Of a DNA stretch of 64,000 nucleotides, positions 35,608 through 46,885 are shown one piece after another. Below the pieces are notes generated by a model. It had not been told where the DNA came from. It was given only the letters and a program-made list of their open reading frames with translations, and made no database searches. Position 1 is the first letter of the stretch. Every line of letters begins with the position of its first letter. The stretch comes from Phellopilus nigrolimitatus. Its lineage: Eukaryota > Basidiomycota > Agaricomycetes > Hymenochaetales > Hymenochaetaceae. The position numbers and the translations under genes were made by a program. The stretch covers positions 62,001-126,000 of the forward strand of contig JAJOHG010000032.1 of assembly GCA_021029095.1 (NCBI GenBank). Reading direction: 5' to 3'.

Positions 35608-36869
35608 TCAGCAGCCCATCTCGATGCCGTCGTAAGGACCAGTGTGATCTAACTCGTCACTTTCGAGTATTGTCGGTACGTCTCCGGCTATACAGAGGTC
35701 GGATGCATTGTCTTGGCCTGAGTTAGCAAAGGACATAGTGAATATCTGTTGGCTGAAGAAAATTCGCATTACTCACCGGGACACGCATCCCATGCATCCG
35801 AACGCTGAATATGCACCTCCCCACTCGGATGATGGAAGCCCAAGGATCGTTCTGGCAAGATAGGAACGGGGTCCTTCTTGTTGTTAATGTGCGTCAGACC
35901 CTTCCCGCCCGCGATACTTGTGACATGCACATCAACATAGTTCGCAAAAGCCTGATTTCCTACACGTGGCATTCCATATGTAACTGTCTTAAACGCGGTT
36001 CCCGAAGGCAAATGGAGTGGCAAGAAGACCGAATCGAGAAGGGCGAGCGCCGCACCGAGAGAGTGACCTACTATCGATACGGAGGCGGTGGGATGCGCCG
36101 TAAGCGTCTGCTGAACAGCAGAAAGGACAGACGGTGCAGCACTATTAAAGCACATGTCAGAGGGCTTAAAGCATTGATGCATATGACTTTGACGCACCGT
36201 GCATGAGAGGCGGCGAAGCCGTCGTGCACCTTCACGGACGGATCGATCCCAGGAAAGAGCTTGGAATCCAAGGTCACGAATTGGATATCCACATCTGTTA
36301 AATCCGCGATTCTTCGAATTCCATGAACGGGAGAATGTAATATATCTAATTCAACAGCTTACATGGAGGACGGGTTAGTTCCTTGATGAGCCACAATGAT
36401 AGTAGTCAGCGTTGGATCAAAGCCGACATACCCTATCAGAAAAAATCCCATTTCAGTGGAAAAGAAAACCAAATGCTAGCTAGAGTCGAACTCACAAAAT
36501 TGCGTATCAGTCCCATCTCCTCCTGACGCGGTAGGCAGAAATCCTGAGTTCGTGTCGCATTTGGCTTTTCGAAATCGAATATCAAGTTTTCTCTGTATCT
36601 TTTGACAAGGATCCGGCTTACCACCGCAGCTCCAATCGATTGTCTTCTCCGGCGGGCAATAGGCGACACTCGCGAACAACGTGAACGGTTTGAACGCGGA
36701 TATCTCTGTGTTTGAAAGCACACTGATAGACTAGGCGCTTTGTGAAATCTTTGGACGCGACTTTAACATCAGCAGTAGCTTTAGAAATGCGTTCCGAGAG
36801 TTCCAGTGGAGTGGCATATAAATAAGACAGAGAGGAACACGCAAGTATCAATGCAAAGAAACGAGCCAT
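35608..36869 (-). pseudogene. class 3 lipase paralog with a likely 1-nt frameshift
   Basis: Convergent paralog of the lipase at 33977. Same exon plan and intron phases, signal peptide MARFFALILACSSLSYLYA, VSIVGHSLGAALALLDS nucleophile, NNKKDPVPILP, HHPSGEVH and a C-terminus ending GIEMGC. After the propeptide KR (about 36735) the frame breaks: the paralog has CGC CAG TCC where this gene has CGC C-T-AG TCT, one extra T. The reading frame for SISVLSNTEISAFKPF is recovered only by skipping it. A 40-nt intron ending in CCTAG is formally possible but is shorter than any neighbour's and absent in the paralog. All later exons are clean, so the break is recent, a base error, or bypassed by splicing. 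Confidence 0.65.
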
Positions 36870-36954
36870 GAAGACAGAGGATCAAGCAACTAGGTCGACT
36901 TTTGTCAGATAGAACGAGGCCTCTGGAGACAATCGTAGTTGAAAATGAGTGGCA

Positions 36955-36961
36955 TTTTATA
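36955..36961 (-). promoter_or_regulatory. TATA box of the second lipase
   Basis: TATAAAATGCC on the minus strand, about 86 nt upstream of ATG 36869, the same motif and spacing seen before the ferritin-like gene. Confidence 0.6.
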
Positions 36962-37418
36962 CGGAAACTACTCTCACATTTACCAGGCTGTTTCGAAATC
37001 TGTGTCACAGATGCATCCTGACTGCGCTGTTTGATAAGTGCTACGCTGTCTCAATCCACGAATTCGTGAGGATTGATATCCTGAAAACTTAGCACTAGAG
37101 ACAAGGGACAAAAAGCGTAAGAAAGATCGAAGAATCCGGCGACGTTCCAAACATAATGATAGACGGCGTAAGAGGCAATCGCAAAAGCAAAACTCAAGTC
37201 TATAAAGGTCATGATCCATGTGTGTTTCAGAGTTTCACAATACCCAAAGGACCCATAGCGTACATACAGGTTGGCGGTAAAATGAGGCACAGACGGGAGT
37301 ACAGTATATCAAACAGTTCCGTCTGGCAAATCCCGAGATTCAATTCCCACGCATATGAATAGCGACAACCTCAAGCGGATTACATTCAGAAACCGATCCT
37401 CATCCGATTCTAGACATC

Positions 37419-38113
37419 TCAAGCGCATATCCTCAGACACTCATAAAACAAGAGAAGAAAAACCGAATTTATCAGCACGAATGTACCGGCATTTCCGAGG
37501 ATGTCGAATAGGAACGCAGATTCACGTAGCGGCGCGATAGGGACATCGTAGCTCGGTCTAACCCGTAGGTCCTGCTCGTCTGGTTGGGTTTCTACCCGTT
37601 CGGAGGATGTCTTCGTGACATAAGGAGTTACATAGATAGACGGATAGATTTCCGTAGGATCCCAGGTCGTTGGTCTCTCATTTCTTGTAGCTCTGCTAAT
37701 ACCTTCGAATTCGTTCTGAAGACGTGCTCTGTTTTTATAGATTTGAAATTGATCAGCTTTGCTTATCACCTTCTGTTAGATGGATCTCCGGTTTGTAAAT
37801 AAGAAAAAGAAAAAGAAAAGGCTTACTGCAAAAGAGAACACACAAGCTTATGTCCCATCCACGACCGCACATCACCGTATAGGAGGTCGACCACAAATTC
37901 CTGCTTGCAGGCTGCGCAGCGCACAGCGTCGAGGGCGAGATTTTCCGCGTCGGGAAGGGATCTCATGTATTTGCGCTTGAGCGCAGCGGTTTTCGGTCCC
38001 TCACCAAATACCGCATTTAAAAGCGTGCTCGTCTCGCCGTTGGTGCCGATCACCTTCATTTCGGTACCGAATTTACCGACAAAACGTCTGTAAAAACAGG
38101 CCGAATCTTCCAT
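37419..38113 (-). CDS. small uncharacterised protein with zinc-finger-like Cys/His motif
   Basis: Exons 38113-37827 and 37761-37419 join in phase through a GTAAGC...TAAG intron. The first exon carries VRCAACKQEFVVDLLYG, then WMGHKLVC, a C-x2-C...H-x4-C spacing seen in short Agaricomycete proteins and suggestive of zinc binding. The second exon has charged stretches (RNERPTTWDPTE, SSERVETQPDEQD), then LRESAFLFDILGNAG and a hydrophobic C-terminus (FVLINSVFLLLFYECL). Family unknown. An additional minus-strand frame at 37051-37290 (membrane-like) could be a further exon or unrelated. Moderate confidence it is a gene. Confidence 0.5.
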
Positions 38114-38896
38114 AAGACAATGGTTGCAGTTTCGAGAAATAAAAGCAACATAACGAGATGCAAATTCACATGCCTACCGAACACAGTTAAAGTAGGCCTG
38201 TAAATTTGCATATAGTCAGTTGACTAGAGTCGTTTCCCGTCCGAGTTTCTTGCAGACTCGCAGGACTAGAAACATCGCTAGTTCGGGAAGGGCTTCATAG
38301 TACGCACACTTTGATCAGAGTACGATCGGCCTTACGCAAGTAGCCAGAGTGAATACGAGGCATAGCCAGTAACTTTGCAGACGATGTTCATGAGGAAACC
38401 TAACGGCTCATTTATAAAGCTGCCTTACGGCGTGTTTACCTTCACACATTAGATACGTTGGCTAAATGTTCATCTCTGGATTCCTAAAGTGTCTCAATGG
38501 CGGGCTGTCTTTACATGTTTGTCACTGTAATTGCATATTAGAATACGACGGGAACGATCTCAAGATACTAAGTACATAATGTGGAGCTATCAGCCAAAAG
38601 GAAGCAAACGTCAAATGTAAAGAACTTGACTCCAACTTAGAGTCTACATCGAATGGGCGTTTGTGAATACAAGTTACCATTTAAGTACTGCGCCCGCCTC
38701 CTCCTCATTGTATACTAATCTGCTTCAAGTTAATTACCTGCGGAAGCAGTATTGTTTTAGAGGACTAAGACGTAAAATTTGCTCCATGCGGACAAGTTGA
38801 GATTGGAGAGGCAATAGTAAGGAATGAGCTCGGCGCGCGCTAGGATGGGTTGTAATACAATAGCCTCATCTCCGTGGAAGCGCGTTTGACCAGGAC
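38114..38896. other. intergenic flank of the large element
   Basis: About 780 bp of AT-rich sequence with no supported gene, ending at the left terminal repeat of the element. Confidence 0.5.
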
Positions 38897-38898
38897 TA

Positions 38899-38989
38899 GG
38901 GGAGCTCAAAGTTGAGCATGCGACATTCAATGTTCATGACGCCTGCCTTATTAGGTCGGGCTCATGATGTGATGGCTGGTCACGGATCC
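38899..38989 (+). repeat. left terminal inverted repeat of the large element
   Basis: Matches the reverse complement of 54961-55051 at 90 of 91 bases (G versus C after TTAGGTCGG). It contains a small internal palindrome (GCTCAAAGTTGAGC). Confidence 0.9.
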
Positions 38990-39339
38990 ATGATGGCCGA
39001 GCCCATCCAGACCCTGGTCACATTGAGTCACATTCACTCCTAAAGGGTACAGGTGGTCCCGAAAGTGTCTGTCATGCCTGGTTATTCCCATCTGCGCTCA
39101 ACATGTCGTTCTTCAACTCCCTAGCTTCAATTCTGATGTACATGTTTGTATCTCTGTCTCATGTGTCTAATAAGCCAGTTTTATTTAAATTTAACCTGAG
39201 TTTTGCATGACCTGAGTTGGTTGAGGTTGGAGACGATGCCGGCGGTAAATCGAGTGGTGAAACGCAGACGGGAATGAATTGCCATATTTAGGAACAGCGG
39301 AACACTTTCTATAATATCGTGTATATAGGGAGAACAACA

Positions 39340-39900
39340 TTTCACCCATGTTCTGTATACAGTGTAGTTCGACTCCTTTGCACACACACCATCCTTTGCA
39401 CACCACACATTTTCTCCTGCAGTTATCACCCATATCTCTTGAAATTTTACGGGTATATAGATACATGTTATTTCTATGCCCGTGCAGAATTTGAGAAGCA
39501 CAGAATCCCGCGTTGTATAAGGAGAGGCAAAACTAAGTGAAAAGATGCATATTCTGCTTATGATGTAATTGAAATACCCGGGTTTATAACCGTTACAACT
39601 ATTTAGGGCTACAATATATATGCCAATTTATAGCAGGGAAATAATGTTTTGATTTAAGAATACAACAATGGCAATTGGTGAAAAAATCCAGCCAGGGAAA
39701 GCAAAAACGTATGAACAAAGGGTCTGAGTGTGACAGCGTATATGCGAGGCGACGCGGATTAAGACCCAGTGAAAAGTGACTCGTGCGAGATCGAGCCGTA
39801 TCGTAGGAGATCGTAAGGAATCTTGACTGATCGAGTGCAATCGAGCGCAATCGAGCGAGTTCGGATGGTGGTTCGAAACTCACGTCGTGAGATATTTTTG
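39340..39900 (-). repeat. left subterminal repeat region
   Basis: Minus-strand reading gives GTGTGCAAAGGAGTCGAACT (39366-39387 area), CTCGATCTCGCACGAGTCAC (about 39776-39796) and clustered CTCGATT units (39835-39870). The same motifs in the same order occur on the plus strand at 54205-54790. Such arrays could be transposase-binding sites. Confidence 0.7.
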
Positions 39901-41640
39901 ATGTTTGATTCACGGTAGCACCTTTCGATGCGAATGTGCAAACGAACAAAAAAGTGAAATCGAAGCTAAGTCCATTGTACTGCACAAAACGGAACTACTG
40001 CACGGCTTATGTAAATTTCTGACATCATGCAACAACGTCGATCATTTCGCTCGAACTCTTCACTCGATGCTGCCAACTGTGCGACCTCCTATTTCAGCCT
40101 TTCTTTTTCGGACTTCACAACCCCGGACTGCTCTCGCTTTCCGAGCCGCCAGTGCACCTCAATGTCAATCTATTGAATGCACGGTACTGAGCGCATCACC
40201 AGCTAAAGGTGTAGCCTGTGCAGATTCAGCCCCATTCGTCCTAAACCAGTCCATGCTACGCTGCCAAAGGCCAGCACACCGACTACTCTTCTTAAGCAAC
40301 CTTGTCGCCTCTCTAAGTTTTGCCGTTCCGTTGTCTGAGAATAGGTGTGTACCCAGTGTCCCCGCTGACACAAAGAATAATCTCTTCTGAGTCCGACAAT
40401 GATCTCAATCTATCTGACATGAGTGCGCTTGGTCACACTGCCCACACTTCGACGGTTTACCTCTATCGGCGAGAACCCAATCAGAATGCTTAGCGTCATG
40501 TTCAAGTACGCCAGTTCGATGTGAGTGGACTCGCCATCGACTTTACCTTTTAAGGCTTATTTTTAAATATGGTCTTCGTTGAGTTCCATCCAATACTCCT
40601 TTCGCGTCTGGCCTCCTCCATGCTCCGGATGACACTGCAAACCCGCGAAGCACAATGAATAGGGCCTGTACAAGGAGAAAGGAAGTTCGCGCACTCCACC
40701 CGAACATGCGATCTTGTGCGCCTAAACGCCTGGGACCCCAGATGCTTAGGTGCTTAGGCACCTATAGCTATCGCACTTTTGTACACTTTGGGCTCGAACG
40801 CTTCGGCCCGCGGAGCGGGTCAGGAGCTGTCAGGCGTGCAGCGGGATGTGTCTGAACCTTGCGGCGCATCATAAGCCTTGACTGTGTCAATGTGTGTCTC
40901 TTTTGGTACTGGTATTTGATTGCTCTTGGCTTATCGCCGCCCTATCTCGTAAATTGCTTTCAACGCCCGGGAGACGACACGCCTGCCACCGTTCACGGCA
41001 CGCGAGCTGCCGCCCGGCACCGGCGTCGAAGCCACCGAAGCCTGTGTGCGAGTGTGGGGGCGCACTCGCGGGCTGGAAGAGCTGCACGAGGGCGGAGGGG
41101 GAAGAGTGCGCTGCGAAGGGGACGGGGCTGCGGGTGGCCGCGGAAGGCGCCCTGTGCAAAGAGGTCCGTGCTCCACGCTGTGGCATTGCGCACGGGCGGG
41201 GCAGGTGATCCGTCCACGGGTGGCAGCCCAGAAGGGCGTGCTGCTGCTGCCTGTGGGAGTGTGGGGCCAGCAGGCCTGCTGCGCGAGGTCCTTGAATGTG
41301 CCGGGGCCGGGGGCATGCAGCTAGAGTATGTCGTAGCTGTCCCATGGCGGGAAGGCAAGCTTAGCGGGGTCCACGCCGGTGTTTTTTCCCTCTCCCTTCC
41401 CTCTCCCTCGCTTTATTCTGTGTTTGACTGTGACACAATTTTTCTCTTTGAAGAATAACTTACCGCTCTCAACACTTAATTTTGTATGACCTCTGGACTG
41501 TACATATGACAATTGTAAGGCTTACAGAAACTAAAGGAAAGTGAAAAAAAAGGATATATAAATACAACTGTTTGAAAATTTGCAGCAACTCTGCACTTGT
41601 ACAGCTTTATACCAAATGTTCATTTACTTGACTCCCCAAG
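39901..41640. other. element interior with a GC-rich island, no assigned gene
   Basis: Mostly AT-balanced, but 40970-41340 is strongly GC-rich compared with both sides. A + frame there encodes a Cys-containing segment (KPPKPVCECGGALAGW, SCTRAEGEECAAKG) that looks domain-like; I cannot name it. It may be another captured host fragment. A near-palindrome TAGGTGCTTAGGCACCTA lies near 40747-40764. Confidence 0.4.
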
Positions 41641-44600
41641 CTACTCATCTGCTATGGGCTCTTCAAATCCAACAATCCCTGCCAACTTTTTCCCTGGCTT
41701 CTGCATCAAGTACCAGCGATCCCTCTCTGACCCATCATTGAAAAAAAGGGGATACCTTGGGTCAGGTGCCATCATCACAACAGAATCAATAGTTTTGATG
41801 TCAATGACTTGAATATAATGGAGGTGTTGGACTGTCCAATAGGTCTTTGATGAATCCTCATAAAGTTCTTTGTTAGGGGAGCCATAGAATGAAGCCATTC
41901 CAAGAGCTTTTTGGACATTATTTATGTCAAACAGGAAGTAGTATTGCATCTCTGCTAGATGTGTTTCATTATTCAATAGGACCTAAATAAGAACTGAAGT
42001 TAACACTGTTACTTGAAACATAAATGCAACACTTACCATGACATTCCTAGATGTCCGCACCTTAGACCTTTTACTCTCTTTCCAACTTGATCGGGCAATT
42101 TGACCATTGGGCAAACGTACTCGTCCCCATCTTGTTAAGAATGGATTCCAGTTTTCTTGTAGCACCATGCCTGCTGCCAGTAAATAGGCTTTGAGTGCAT
42201 TGGCCTCACCCAGTGTGATTTCTCGTGCATATCTGTCTGTTGCTGTAAGCAAGACATAGCCATCACCCAAATCATTTGCACCTGCAGGTAATTTGTTCTC
42301 TGGTGGTTCAATATCGGGCACCATAGCTTTGATTGCATTGACTTGGCAGCGACGGAGAGCACGCTGAGCAAGATTTGCAAAAGGGTTGGAATGTTGCTTG
42401 ATCTCCTCTCCCAAATTCCCAATAGTCCTTTCCATGGCCCACTGTGAATAGATAATGCCAGGGCCTATACGGAATATTTCAAGAGCTAAGTGTCCAAGTG
42501 CATGTATACTTGGCCTGACAAAGTGAATTCGATCAGTCCGGCGCTGTACATATAGCTTCTCAAATTCATCAGAGAAATCCAAGAGTAATCCATGTGCCTC
42601 CAGAAGCTCATCAGAGCTAACTTCCTCCTGCAAGATTATTTGAATCCCCCGAACAAGTTTGCAATAGTGCTTCCAGTATTTCTCTGGGAGAAGCTTGTAA
42701 AATAGACAAGGTCCCAACCCATAAACATACAGCATAAACTCCCATGCCTTATAACCACTACTTATTTTATCAGCAGGGTTCCGCGGGGGCCGGTCAAATG
42801 AGCTTGGGATGTATGGAGTTGCATCTGCAACTAGCTTTCCATGTTCTTTCCAGACTTGAGTGTTTTTCAACACAGCCCAATCCCAGGAGTCCTTGTTATC
42901 ATTCTTGTCACAGTCAAATGATCCTCTCCAAAGTGGGATCAGGAGATCAGGAATATTGAGTGCAGGGAGATGCATGACATCACCTGCAAAGCAGCTAGGA
43001 AGGCCAAGAATGTGCTTTGGTGGGAGACCACTAAATATACTTGGCTTGCAAATTCCTGTTTCAAGCCGTAGTTTCTCATACTGTGCCTTTGAATTGCTAT
43101 TTGCAAGCTTGCGCAAATTAGCATCATATCGCTCAGTTGCACTCTCTGTAGTGAATCCTGAAAGTAAAGCCTGGAGCTGAACATCAGGATGATCACAACC
43201 TGCTACAGAGTAATTGTCCGGCTTGAGCCGTGTAGGGTAGTATGTTGCTCCTCCAGGTTTACGACGACCTTTCAAAGGGCAGTACAAGCGGCAGTGGACC
43301 CGTCCATGGTGGCCAACAAGTCCATTGAGACAAGACATTCCTGGGCCATCTGCAGTCACAAGAGCTAAAAATGGATATGACTTGGTAACCTTGTTCTCTT
43401 CAGCATCCCAGACACAGAGCCCTTCTTTCTGAAGAGCTGCAAGGTGATGGAGGCCTGGAAAGAGGAAGCTGTCTAGATTTTTTGGTTTGTTTGGGCCAGG
43501 AATGATACCACCTGGAAGGATATGCTGCTTCTTGTACCGGACTTCAGGTGCATGATCTAAAATGATCCAGATATAAATCCAGCATTCTGAGACTTTGTTG
43601 CGATACAACTGTGCCCCATCAATGGAAAGGACTAGAACCATGTCATCTGTAGATATCCTGCCATCTTGAACAGCTTCCAGGTAATCTCCCCCATCAAAGA
43701 AGTCTCTGTATGAAGATGTTTTATGGCCATTGTTTTGAGCCAGCTCTGCCAGTGTCTTCTCAGTACACTGTTGTCGATAATGCATGCTATGTGCACCTTC
43801 AGGTGTTCGCCATAGTGCCTGAAGCTGAGGTCCTATTGGCAAGGTGTGAAATCGCTGTAGTGGGACCTGGGCTGCATGTCCAGGTTCATAGCGAGATTCA
43901 TTACAATGAGGGCAACAAAGCAATTTTGCATAAGGCCCAGTATATCCTATGCATGAGTTTGGGCACATGTCCTGGATAATGGGAGCAACACCACTGAGAT
44001 CAGCAGCAAGCTCTTTGACTTTATAGTATGTCAAGATGCCACTTTCTGGATAACGATGAAGAATTGCATTTCGAACAGAGTTATATGTTTCCTCTGATGC
44101 ATTGGTAATAGAGAGGAAGATATCAAGAGACAATCGGTCATCAGGATTGTCAATGCTGAGGGTGTTTTGTGCCGGATTGCGCAGTCTTTCAAGAAGGTCT
44201 GTATCCAATGGTGCAGTTGTACTGTCCAGTGATGCATTCTTCAGTGCATCTATAAAATCATAAGCAATCTTGATATCCTCCAATTGAGGATTGAATTGAG
44301 GTAGTGCATCAACATTCTCATTCTCATCATCAGCACTCTCAGAGGATAGAGTGATATCCTGTGAAGATTGATGTGAGTCATTGATGCTTCCTGGATCAGC
44401 CAATTCACTGACCAACTATGAATAGATATAAACTTCAGTGATTGTAAGGAAGATGATATATATATATGCACTCACTGGGATAGTGCTTTCATCCTCCCTG
44501 GTTCCTGGCTTATGTGCCAGCATCAGTGTTTGAAGATAGTAATGAACATATTTGTACATACTAGATTGTCCAAATCCATCTCTAACTGCAAGTCAAGAGG

Positions 44601-45099
44601 TTCTTCCAAATCATGCATTCCTCTGCCTTCATCCTCAACAAGTCCTGGCTCATTAGATAATAACTAAGAGTAGACACAAATGTCAGCATCTAAAAGGGAT
44701 AATAATAAATAGATCTGAACATGCAGGATAATCAACATCCATATGCAAAGTTAGGCCAGATAGGTGATCTGGATCTCTCCTATCTGTGTCTTGCATCTAT
44801 CTTATATGATTAGTGAGGTGTAAATGGGACTCAGGGTTCTGTCTCACCAGAAAAGAATGTCTATCTAGATTGTGTGATGTTTCAGACAAGACACTGGCAG
44901 ACGGTCCAGATGCACTGGTAGTTTGGCTTGCACCAGAGGACTGAGACTCAAGAAAGCTGTCAAAGGCTGAGCTTGTAGACAGCTGATCTTCTTTCTTGTG
45001 CTTCATTACTGTGGCATAGGATCTAGATATACCAGGGCCATCTGGGCCACCACATCTCTTGACACAATGGCAGACTAGTTTTTCTTTGTGTTTATTCAT
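41641..45099 (-). CDS. Tnp2-type (EnSpm/CACTA-like) transposase
   Basis: Catalyses DNA transposition. The first exon starts MNKHKEKLVCHCVKRCGG with zinc-coordinating Cys. The main exon (44415-~42039) has the family core: CPNSCIGYTGPYAKLLCCPHC (Cys cluster), DMVLVLSIDGAQLYRNKVSE, ILPGGIIPGPNKPKNLDSFL, LVTADGPGMSCLNGLVGHHG, CRLYCPLKGRRKPGG and CFAGDVMHLPALNIPDLL, with acidic residues suited to an RNase H-like catalytic core. After a GTAAGT...TTAG intron, the last exon encodes MQYYFLFDINNVQKALGMAS, SPNKELYEDSSKTYW and ends at 41641. Small N-terminal exons lie at 44845-45099 and possibly 44480-44800. No internal stop is seen, so it may be active. Its base composition is clearly more AT-rich than nearby host genes. 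Confidence 0.9.
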
Positions 45100-45399
45100 G
45101 GAGACAAGGCCCAAGACACTAGCAGGAAAGATGAAGAGGGAAAATCTAGAGGGAAGAAGATGGGGGTAAGAGCGAAGATGTTGCGCACAAGTAGGTAGCT
45201 TTATATTTGAGACTAGATCCTGCGTGGATACATGCGGATTTCATTGAATTACGTGCTGTAGCCAGTTCCGGTTAGATTCACTTTGATGAATTTGTTGATC
45301 AAGATACCGGCACGTGCGTGTGCTCTTCGTGCTCTTCGGCCACCAACCTTACTGCACACACGGTGATACACAGTGTGAAGACGTGTGCTCCAACCTCAT

Positions 45400-46083
45400 G
45401 GAGTGTTGTCTGTTTGCCAGGCCTGGGTCGTTTTGCGTGCACAGCTGCCTCTGCAGCTTGTGAAGCTACTTCGGTCTCATACCCGAGATTTGAAAGCTGT
45501 TCACCAGACCAGAAGAGTTCTGTTTATTTTAACACCTCCACCCTCGGCATTAGCCCCTCTGATTTCTTTTGCCCGAGCCTCGCGACGCTCGCCGAGCGGC
45601 TCGGGCTTGACGAAAATGTCGCAGGCGTCACATTCCTCGCGTTCGGGAACGACTCCCCCGATGTATTCAGCACGTTCTCCGCTGTACGCGCAGGCGCGGG
45701 AGCGCTCGCGGTCCGTGAGCTGCTTGGTACGGCCAGCTTTATCGTCTCCGTCGTCGCCGGCACGATGTGTATCATCCTCTCGTTCAGCGTAAACGCCCGC
45801 CCGTTCATGCGCAAGGTCGGTGTCTTCACGGTCGCTGTGGCGCTCCTGCTCGTAATCCTCTGAAACGGTCACATCCACGCGTGGGAGGAGGCGACGCTCA
45901 TGGGTCTACATGCGGTCTATATTCTCGTAGTCGTCAACGGAAGGTGGTGGGAACGACGTCAGCTCAGGCGGAAGCAGCTTAAGGATATCGTGTGTGGCGA
46001 GAACGCCCAGGAGCTGCCCGAGCCGTACGGAGACGATCGTGAGTGGTCTGGGAATAATCTAAGAAATATAGAGCTGCGCTGAC
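45400..46083 (+). pseudogene. fragment of a cation/Ca2+ exchanger gene
   Basis: Encodes the alpha-1 repeat of a CAX/NCLX-type exchanger: SDFFCPSLATLAERLGLDEN, VAGVTFLAFGNDSPDVFSTF (the GN-SPD ion-binding motif) and FIVSVVAGTMCIILSF. At 45861-45863 an in-frame TGA follows LLLVIL, and coding similarity resumes at once (GHIHAWEEATLMGLHAVYIL). The alpha-2 half and most other TM segments are absent. A truncated, stopped gene copy on the + strand, opposite to the transposase. Genomic rather than spliced origin cannot be judged from this piece. Confidence 0.8.
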
Positions 46084-46559
46084 TCTAAGCAGCGTCCTTG
46101 AAACTCCTCACCGTCCCTGCGTCCTCACCGCGCGTGCGAGCGTACTCCAACCGTACGACCCGCCGTCGCGTAGAGTTCGGGTGCGCCTTGAGTGCGTGTT
46201 GGCACACTGGGCGCACACACGAGCGAGTGATGGATTGTTCGAAGCACTCTGCAGGTTCTCGACTGCGTTTTCATTCGATAGCGAGGGGCACTCTTAAAAA
46301 TATCTATAGCTGCGATCAAAACCTTCAGGAGACGGCAAGGGTTGGTTTTCAGTATTTAATGCCTCCCGTACGTCTCTTGCAACATCATCCCATCCATCCC
46401 ATCCACACCAAGTCCCTTTAACTCCGGTGGAGAACTCGGCTTCGGCTCTGGAACTGTACAGGTCTTTTCTCCCAACACACCCGCACAAACCGATACGCGG
46501 CTTCCGGACAGGGCAGGGAGCAGGACTCACTCGTCTCTCGCTTCCAGGCGCTGTCTGCC
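46084..46559. other. element interior between captured fragments
   Basis: About 475 bp with no recognisable coding match. It could include more of the exchanger or the Argonaute 5' region in decayed form. Confidence 0.4.
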
Positions 46560-46828
46560 TCAGACCCCGATCGCGTCGTGCGCCCAGGATTTGGGAAGCG
46601 CGGCGCCGCGATTGCTGTTCGCGCGGACTTCGCGCTCAAGTATCCGAAGGATGTCGTTTTGTACAACTACCCAGTCATGATAGCTCCCGAGGTGGCCTCT
46701 TCGACTGTTCGTAAGCGGGTATTCGAGCTCCCGGAATCCACGCCGGAGGTTGCACCCTACCTCCATGAGATAGCGCACGACTGGACGCAGAGGCTTGTGT
46801 CGAGAAATCGCCCTCCTGCAGACTTCTG
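46560..46828 (+). pseudogene. Argonaute fragment 1: N-terminal domain
   Basis: Translation RPGFGKRGAAIAVRADF...LKYPKDVVLYNYPVMIAPEV, then TVRKRVFELPES and PYLHEIAHDW, is the ArgoN domain of fungal Argonautes. It ends at a GTACGC donor-like site at 46829. The next exon-like segment, from 46886, is from an unrelated RNA-binding protein. One or two residues near RADF are missing compared with the usual family pattern. No start codon context or glycine-rich N-terminus is visible. Confidence 0.85.
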
Positions 46829-46885
46829 GGTACGCACCCTCTTTTTCTCTAGAAACGGACGTTAAGCTGACTTGAATTATACAGA

